DNA of 64,000 nucleotides from Galaxea fascicularis (Eukaryota; Cnidaria; Anthozoa; Scleractinia; Euphylliidae): NCBI GenBank assembly GCA_948470475.1, contig OX419347.1, positions 16,606,675 to 16,670,674 of the forward strand, read 5' to 3'. Shown piece by piece: positions 59,601 to 64,000 of this stretch (position 1 is its first letter; each line of letters starts with the position of its first letter). The notes under the pieces were generated by a model. It saw only the letters and a program-made list of their open reading frames with translations, ran no database searches and was not told where the DNA came from. The position numbers and the translations under genes were made by a program.

Positions 59601-62600
59601 ATTTGAAGAGCCTCCCAAGCAGCTGGGTGGGGATCCTAATTAAAATGCTGCTTACCTTACTTTCTACTATCCTCCATAACGACAGTGCCTCCTAATCACA
59701 GAGGTACTTTAAAGAAAGCCTTAAGAAAAAATTGGCGATAACCACGTATCTTTCAGAGATAACTAAGTAAGAGTAGTCCTAAAAAGCTTAAAATACGTAG
59801 CAATGTTGGGGTATATATTTTCTTCTCAAATCGAAGGTTTATTATCTCTGGCTACCATAGTAAAACGAACATCAACTTTAAGAGTTCGGTTTGACTTGAA
59901 GTTTGAGTGATAACAAAGTTTCCACAGAAGGCAATCTCACCTGTCTTCCCTCGGCAATATCCCCATGGTTGCCCTCTCTTGTAGCCTGGAACAATAGGAC
60001 ACCATGGTCGTGTGCTTCCTCTACTGATACACGACCTGTATCTGCGCCCGCCATAAACAAATGGAAAGACACAGCAGTATCCTCTGAGTGTTTTCTGTCC
60101 GCATCTCCCTGATGAAAGAGATACAAAGCAAGGTTGTTGAAGGAGCTAATATTTCTGTGCTTTCATTGTACTAGCAAGTTAGCGGTTCGAAAGCCATAGT
60201 TCACAATATCTGAACTAGATTTAGTGAAATACACTTCAGGGAAGTACAGCCAATGAAGTTGAGGTAGACTGACTGTAATGCTACTGCAGAGTTCGAGAGT
60301 GCATTTGAATACGGTTGTTGACTTTGCGTCATATAAGTGTAAGTTGCCGTCCCCAATAAAGGTCATAAGTTGGAACCTTTGGCAAGTTGCACTGTTTTAT
60401 AATGTGACGCGCAATAATTTCTCATCCATTCATTAATTGCGAGATTCTCTTTGAACTCAAAACATCACATCTAGACGTTTCGCACTCACCTGTAATCCTG
60501 TAGACGTCATTAGCCCAGCCACCCCCCTTTCCATTCCTACATTTGTTGGATCGGCCATACTTCGCAAAGGTATACTGAGCCCGCGGTCCTGATGCACACC
60601 AGCCGCCATGTTGGATTCCCATGACTGCGTAACCAAGCTTTGAGGCGACCAAGGCGCACCTCTGAATGGCATACTTTCGTCGCTGATAGTTTCCTCTTAA
60701 AAGTGGATATTTGTTATCCAGTTGAGGAATGGCCCGGCGAGCAGTGTCTTTGTAGCAACCGATCCTTTGAACTGGAAGAAAAAAATCACAAGAACCGGGA
60801 TTTGAACTTCCTAATAAAAGCGTACAGAATGTCATCTGGCATGGCTAACTGAGACCTATGTTATGTACCGTGCTAGGGTACTTGAAAATTATTTAGCCCC
60901 TTGAAAACGTACCGAACTCCGATCAATGATATATTTTCCGCTTTCAATTTCTTCACCATTCTGAGATAATTTGGTATCGTATCAGTTCAAATTATTATGA
61001 TACGTATACCGTATTATCTAAGAAGAAAACGGAACAGGCTTTTGTCCGAACTAAATACGGGTTAACTCATTTAAATAACGGGATACTAAAATCATGTTTA
61101 TTTCAAAAGGCAAATGAAAAAAGTTACTTACGAGTGATTGACGGCGTTACTCTGATAGGACGCGTAGCTAAGGGAAACAAAATCGGAAAAATCAAATACG
61201 TTTTCTATACACCTTTATCCACTTAAAGAGAATTCAGACTTGAACTGAAAAAATTCAAACTCTATGCCAGTATTTTCTTACGTTTTCGTCCTCCACAGTA
61301 ACCAAACAACTTGTCTTTGTCATAGTTTGGAGTGAGCGCGCACCACAGACGCTTAGATCGGACCCTGGTGCATCGATTGTATCGTCTGCCGCGGTAAACA
61401 AACGGGAAGACGCAGCAGTTTCCGGTTGAGGAACGTACACGACAATAACCTGTAAAAAATGAATGTAAACACCTAAGAAGACAATTACATGTGCTTTTGG
61501 AGTTTTGATTTGCCTCAGTTTCCATGTCTCATAAAAGGGTCAAAAACAATTTGCTGTGCAGCGTAAGAAAGCAGCTCACCAATTCAGTGCAGGCATGCAA
61601 CTAGGCGATTAATATAAGGACCTCAGTGAAGAAAAGTTTTCTGAGTACCGTGTAGTGTCAGGGTCACGATCGATCTTAAGTTTTATTTCCTTTGCCTTTG
61701 GCTCATTTAACCGGTTCTACCTTTATACCTCTTACTAACCGAGTTCTCGGTCCGTACTGTAAGTTACTAACCGAGTTTTTTCCCGTTCATTTATGGCTCA
61801 AGCGCGAAGCGCGCGGGCGATAAATGAACGGAAAAAAATGAGGATCCGTAACTTACAGTACAGACCGAGAAAAAGAGGTCAGTAAGATATTTATTATATC
61901 TCTGAGGTTAATCGGGCGCGCGTGAAAGGAAACTTTCAAATTTAGCGGGCCGTACAGTGAAGTATGGCCCGCTAAATTGACCAATCACAGCACGCGTACT
62001 AACTGAAAGATATAATAAAAGCCTTTACGGCCCTATATCGTCATTTAAATTCTCCTCACTTCTCCAGATATAAATTTCTTTTAACAGAGGTGGGGAGAAT
62101 CTGGTTGAAAATCAAGATAGCGGTGACCAATTCTTTTATTCTCGATATCTGTATATTTGACTCAAAAGTAGCATTCTAATGAGAAATAAAACATTAATCA
62201 CTTCTTAAAGCTTAAAGGGTAAGGACGAGAAAAATAAAAACGTTATAAACCAAGTAAGTGTAAATACCTTTCAATACGTAAACATCATTGGCCAAAGGTC
62301 CTCCTTTTCCATTCCTGCACTTGTTTGACCTTCCGTATTTACCGTAGGTCAAGTGCGCCCTCCTTGATGACGCGCACCACCCCTGATGTTGCACCGCGAA
62401 CACCCTCCAGCCTCGTCTCAATGCAGCAGAAGCACATTTCTGGATAGCGTACGATCTTCTACGGTAATTTCCTTTTAAAAGACGGCTTCGGCCTTCCAGG
62501 GTTGAGATGGCTCGTCGGCCAGTGTCTCTAAAACACCCGATGCCCTTTGCTACGTAAAGAAAGGAAAAAGGAGAAGGCAGTTTGAGGGCCCGCTAATATT

Positions 62601-64000
62601 TCAAGCAGAGTTTTGACAAGGACTAACGTGTGCTTCCGTTGATTTTCTTACACTATGACTGAGCTTAAACCATCCATTGACGCCATGACAAGTCACTGAC
62701 ATCAAAATGGCTCGTTACAACGAGCCTCGATACATAACGCAACTACTTCTTGTTGCTTCAGGCAAAATGATTAATCAAGCGCTTTGGGAATAACAGTCAT
62801 AGATCACAGGCCACTCACCCACTACTCCAACTGTGATTCGCACAGTTCGTCCTTCAAGGGAAGAAAACAGAGTTAGCGACAGTCAAACTACTAACGAACA
62901 ATATCACCTAGCATATTTTCAATGTAAGAGCCCCCAGTGACGTGCGCAACCTCACCTGTAGCAATAATATGAAAGACGAACCTTGATCCCAAACTAATTA
63001 ACCTATTACGCCACTATGGGGAAAGGGGATGGATTTTTTTATGATAAATTATCATGATTTACAGTAACGTAGAGAGGAAACATAGGGTGCGGTTCCCTTG
63101 GGAACACGAAAACAAGAGACAGCTAACGGGAAGTAGAGCGACTTAGAGCTTTGCAAGACATGTTCTCAACCGTGAGCAGTTTTCTGTTTTCTCCAGTCCT
63201 ATCTCTAGTCTCCGTACTCAAAGAAAATACATCGTCGACGAAGACGCAGCGCATGTGTTGATGATTTGCTCTAGGTAGAAACTAACCTTTTGGTTTTACC
63301 ACTGGTTTGATAGGCCTGACTGGACGGCGACCTACCGAAGAATATAATAGATCTTAATCTTTTCTGTTTTCTATGTCTTACAATAAATTGGGCTTTAATT
63401 ATATCAATCTCTTTTGTAAGCGAATTGGGTGGGGTGGGATTGAGGTGGCGGATGGAGGCTACTTTCCACCCTGACATGGCTCTTGATTTGTAGTTAGTCA
63501 CCAGAAGCAGTTTCATGTTTTGTCCTCCGAAGTTAAGATGCTACATCATTGCAACATCCTTGTTATGGATCCAATTTGTACACCTTGGTGGATGAGAGAG
63601 TCCGGCAATAATAGGTTGGGGCTGTTGTCCCGAGACATTACAATGGAAAAGAGCAGGGTAGTCTAGAATAAGCGCTAAGGCCCCCAACGATTGGATGTAC
63701 AATCCCCCCTCCCCCTTCCCTCCCCTCCCCCTTACCAATCCACCATCTGGACCAAGTCTAAAATGTCGGTCTCCTCTTTAATTGGTCTCCACTTTGATTT
63801 TACCTACACAGTAACACTAACGTACCGACATACCTGCACAGTAATCCCATTTTCTGTCTCGATCGTAGTTCGGCGTCAAAGAGCACCATGCTCTTTTGCT
63901 GTTTTTCCTTGTGCAGCCGCTGTATCTTCTTCTTTTGTAGATGAAGCTGAACGCGCAACAATAACGCGATCTTGTCCGCTTTCTGCAAGTGCCTGTTAAC
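50052..64000 (-). CDS. Modular FN2 / four-Cys-domain / Kunitz / VWA secreted protein, 24 exons seen, 5' end outside window
   Basis: About 1,350 residues are encoded by 24 exons read from right to left. All exons but the last start and end in phase 1 and have lengths divisible by three, so modules can be duplicated or skipped without frameshift. The order is FN2, Pro linker, short linker, X, FN2, short linker, X, FN2, Kunitz, short linker, X; then the same series without Kunitz; then FN2, Pro linker and VWA. X is a 94-codon, four-cysteine domain that I cannot name. The composition is very rich in Arg and Lys. FN2 modules bind collagen-like ligands in known proteins, and VWA and Kunitz are extracellular modules, so an extracellular matrix, mucus or skeletal-matrix protein is inferred. 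The signal peptide is not visible. Exons are listed separately. Confidence 0.8.
50809..50952 (-). CDS. Expanded (VRP)n/(IRP)n linker exon (144 bp)
   Basis: Encodes [12 protein letters not shown] continuing as Val/Ile-Arg-Pro triplets, then [12 protein letters not shown]. It is three times longer than the equivalent linkers at 63287 and 57001, apparently through expansion of a 9/18-bp unit (ggtctaactggtctgaca). A perfectly alternating cationic/proline rod is expected, and its length may vary between individuals. Confidence 0.8.
51480..51638 (-). CDS. FN2 exon, type a, start of third super-repeat (159 bp)
   Basis: Contains [31 protein letters not shown] and [12 protein letters not shown]. This is the most canonical FN2 of the seven. 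Confidence 0.85.
52632..52913 (-). CDS. X-domain exon, type 3, super-repeat 2 (282 bp)
   Basis: Shows [52 protein letters not shown] and [16 protein letters not shown]. Confidence 0.85.
53241..53273 (-). CDS. Short linker exon (33 bp), super-repeat 2
   Basis: Encodes [10 protein letters not shown] after a junction codon. The intron separating it from the preceding FN2 exon is only 93 bp. Confidence 0.65.
53367..53534 (-). CDS. FN2 exon, type c, super-repeat 2 (168 bp)
   Basis: Contains [32 protein letters not shown] and [14 protein letters not shown]. The CVFPF motif is one residue short (CMPF). Very rich in Arg. Confidence 0.8.
53676..53957 (-). CDS. X-domain exon, type 2, super-repeat 2, with GC donor (282 bp)
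   Basis: Shows [52 protein letters not shown] and [16 protein letters not shown]. At the position where the other five X exons have a GT donor this one reads ATAG|GCATGT, so splicing would need a GC-AG intron. Confidence 0.8.
54603..54638 (-). CDS. Short linker exon (36 bp), super-repeat 2
   Basis: Encodes [11 protein letters not shown], between acceptor tttaattcag and donor acac|gtgagg. Confidence 0.7.
55501..55668 (-). CDS. FN2 exon, type b, super-repeat 2, missing two cysteines (168 bp)
   Basis: Contains [26 protein letters not shown] and [12 protein letters not shown]. Compared with its partner at 61282 (YNRCTR, FGYCGG), the second and fourth canonical FN2 cysteines are Pro and Val. In FN2 modules these two form a disulfide, so exactly one bond is lost. 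Confidence 0.8.
56274..56555 (-). CDS. X-domain exon, type 1, super-repeat 2 (282 bp)
   Basis: Shows [52 protein letters not shown] and [16 protein letters not shown]. The acceptor at tattag (56556) gives the same 282-bp length as the other five X exons. Confidence 0.85.
56873..56905 (-). CDS. Short linker exon (33 bp), super-repeat 2
   Basis: Encodes [11 protein letters not shown], between acceptor ttaccacag and donor aagt|gtgagt. Confidence 0.7.
57001..57048 (-). CDS. Pro/Arg/Lys linker exon, super-repeat 2 (48 bp)
   Basis: Encodes [16 protein letters not shown], between acceptor ttcttttag and donor agag|gtcagt. Confidence 0.75.
57135..57207 (-). pseudogene. Decayed FN2 exon remnant
   Basis: The minus strand reads [15 protein letters not shown] and RKRS, then a stop, then CYRK. 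This aligns with the C-terminal half of an FN2 module ([19 protein letters not shown]). The N-terminal half and both splice sites are not recognisable. It lies in the intron between the FN2 exon at 57370 and the linker at 57001. Confidence 0.7.
57370..57528 (-). CDS. FN2 exon, type a, super-repeat 2 (159 bp)
   Basis: Contains [32 protein letters not shown] and [12 protein letters not shown]. Tyr before the last cysteine is replaced by Asn (GNC). Confidence 0.85.
57598..57756 (+). mobile_element. tRNA-derived SINE in an intron
   Basis: The head ggttggcatggtggggagat, gactcgcttcccaccaatag and the B-box-like ggctcaattcc are tRNA-like. A conserved body follows (catgtgggttg, gtttgttgctagttcttgtc, ctcaaaaaccaatattt). 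It lies in the intron between the X exon at 58018 and the FN2 exon at 57370, in sense relative to the window and antisense to the gene. Confidence 0.7.
58018..58299 (-). CDS. X-domain exon, type 3, super-repeat 1 (282 bp)
   Basis: Shows [51 protein letters not shown] and [14 protein letters not shown]. The closest relative is 52632, sharing ARYGYK/MRYGYK and [12 protein letters not shown]. Confidence 0.85.
58697..58729 (-). CDS. Short linker exon (33 bp), super-repeat 1
   Basis: Encodes [11 protein letters not shown], between acceptor ttctttag and donor acta|gtaagt. Counterpart at 53241. Confidence 0.65.
59145..59321 (-). CDS. Kunitz/BPTI domain exon (177 bp)
   Basis: A single Kunitz module with six cysteines in the standard spacing: [30 protein letters not shown], then DCEKRC. 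The residue after the second cysteine (the P1 position) is Arg, the type usually inhibiting trypsin-like serine proteases. It occurs only in the first super-repeat. The equivalent place in the second (between 53367 and 53273) is a 93-bp intron, so this module was gained by one copy or lost from the other. Confidence 0.85.
59941..60108 (-). CDS. FN2 exon, type c, super-repeat 1 (168 bp)
   Basis: Contains [27 protein letters not shown] and [13 protein letters not shown]. The PNYDRD stretch usual in FN2 is replaced by PGYKRG. Paired with 53367. Confidence 0.8.
60490..60771 (-). CDS. X-domain exon, type 2, super-repeat 1 (282 bp)
   Basis: Shows [48 protein letters not shown] and [16 protein letters not shown]. 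The closest relative is 53676, which shares QRIGC, IQHGGWC and GPRAQYT. Confidence 0.85.
61132..61167 (-). CDS. Short linker exon (36 bp), super-repeat 1
   Basis: Encodes [12 protein letters not shown], between acceptor tttcccttag and donor actc|gtaagt. Counterpart at 54603. Confidence 0.7.
61282..61449 (-). CDS. FN2 exon, type b, super-repeat 1 (168 bp)
   Basis: Contains [33 protein letters not shown] and [15 protein letters not shown], with all FN2 cysteines present. It is the intact counterpart of the defective FN2 at 55501. Confidence 0.85.
61729..61980. mobile_element. Foldback element with a second hairpin, intronic
   Basis: The arms cttactaaccgagttctcgg...gtaagttac and gtaacttacagtacagaccg...gtcagtaag are inverse complements around the centre cgttcatttat/ataaatgaacg. 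A separate perfect hairpin follows at 61938-61980 (aatttagcgggcc ... ggcccgctaaatt). It lies in the intron between the X exon at 62268 and the FN2 exon at 61282. Confidence 0.75.
62268..62549 (-). CDS. X-domain exon, type 1, super-repeat 1 (282 bp)
   Basis: Shows [37 protein letters not shown] and [16 protein letters not shown]. The usual Trp in the PWANDVY motif is Leu here. It pairs with the X exon at 56274 (shared KGNY, SR-A and VYVL features). Confidence 0.85.
62819..62851 (-). CDS. Short linker exon (33 bp), super-repeat 1
   Basis: Encodes [11 protein letters not shown]. The partner in the second super-repeat (56873) encodes [11 protein letters not shown]. Both precede an X exon. Confidence 0.7.
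63287..63331 (-). CDS. Pro/Arg/Lys linker exon, super-repeat 1 (45 bp)
   Basis: Encodes [15 protein letters not shown] between acceptor cttcggtag and donor aaaag|gttagt. It is equivalent to the linkers at 57001 and 50809, always directly after a type-a FN2 exon. Confidence 0.75.
63834..63992 (-). CDS. FN2 exon, type a, super-repeat 1 (159 bp)
   Basis: Residues include [22 protein letters not shown] and [12 protein letters not shown], the conserved cysteine and Tyr-Asp-x-Asp pattern of fibronectin type II. Canonical FPF is changed to FSF. It is the first exon visible, and its acceptor (gttaacag) touches the window edge. Closest relatives are the FN2 exons at 57370 and 51480. Confidence 0.85.

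Overview
The window is AT-rich animal DNA. It has spliced genes with GT-AG introns, exon-shuffled extracellular domains, tRNA-derived SINEs, a Penelope-like retroelement and many foldback DNA elements. The domain mix (fibronectin type II, Kunitz, von Willebrand A, sushi, SRCR) and the SINE type suggest an anthozoan cnidarian such as a coral or sea anemone. That placement is inferred from reading alone, without any database search.

Left part (1-28.7 kb). A very large plus-strand gene (9938 to at least 18871) encodes a secreted protein of about 2,500 residues in one 7.4-kb exon followed by small exons. It has a signal peptide, a duplicated N-terminal module, furin-like basic sites, a long hydrophobic helical region, an extended RTX-type calcium-binding repeat region, then FN3, sushi and SRCR modules. 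It reads as a fusion of bacterial-toxin-like architecture with animal modules. It lies between two copies of a segmental duplication of about 2 kb (1-1988, and 19349-21049 resuming at 28616), each carrying an unrecognised 180-codon ORF. The right-hand copy is split by a 7,566-bp element with terminal inverted repeats and a 4-bp target duplication. The left-hand copy preserves the empty site. Other elements here are a hAT-like element, a broken Penelope-like element holding a 0.4-kb palindrome, and a foldback MITE just upstream of the large gene.

Middle part (28.7-50 kb). I found no convincing protein-coding gene. It holds a tandem duplication of about 1.5 kb, one unit of which carries a TTAA-flanked foldback element, a Tc1/mariner-like element with a nested MITE, a 305-bp TIR element, and two tandem-repeat blocks (42.06-43.1 kb and about 45-47.3 kb).

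Right part (50-64 kb). One minus-strand gene fills this stretch and is cut by the window's right edge. I resolve 24 exons. Seven encode fibronectin type II modules and six, each exactly 282 bp, encode a four-cysteine domain I cannot name. There are also nine tiny Arg/Pro-rich linker exons, one Kunitz exon and a terminal VWA exon. Every exon except the last is phase 1-1. The modules form a three-part super-repeat that occurs twice, plus the start of a third copy. The product is predicted to be a strongly basic secreted matrix-type protein. This gene, the RTX chimera and the 7.6-kb element are the three most interesting items.
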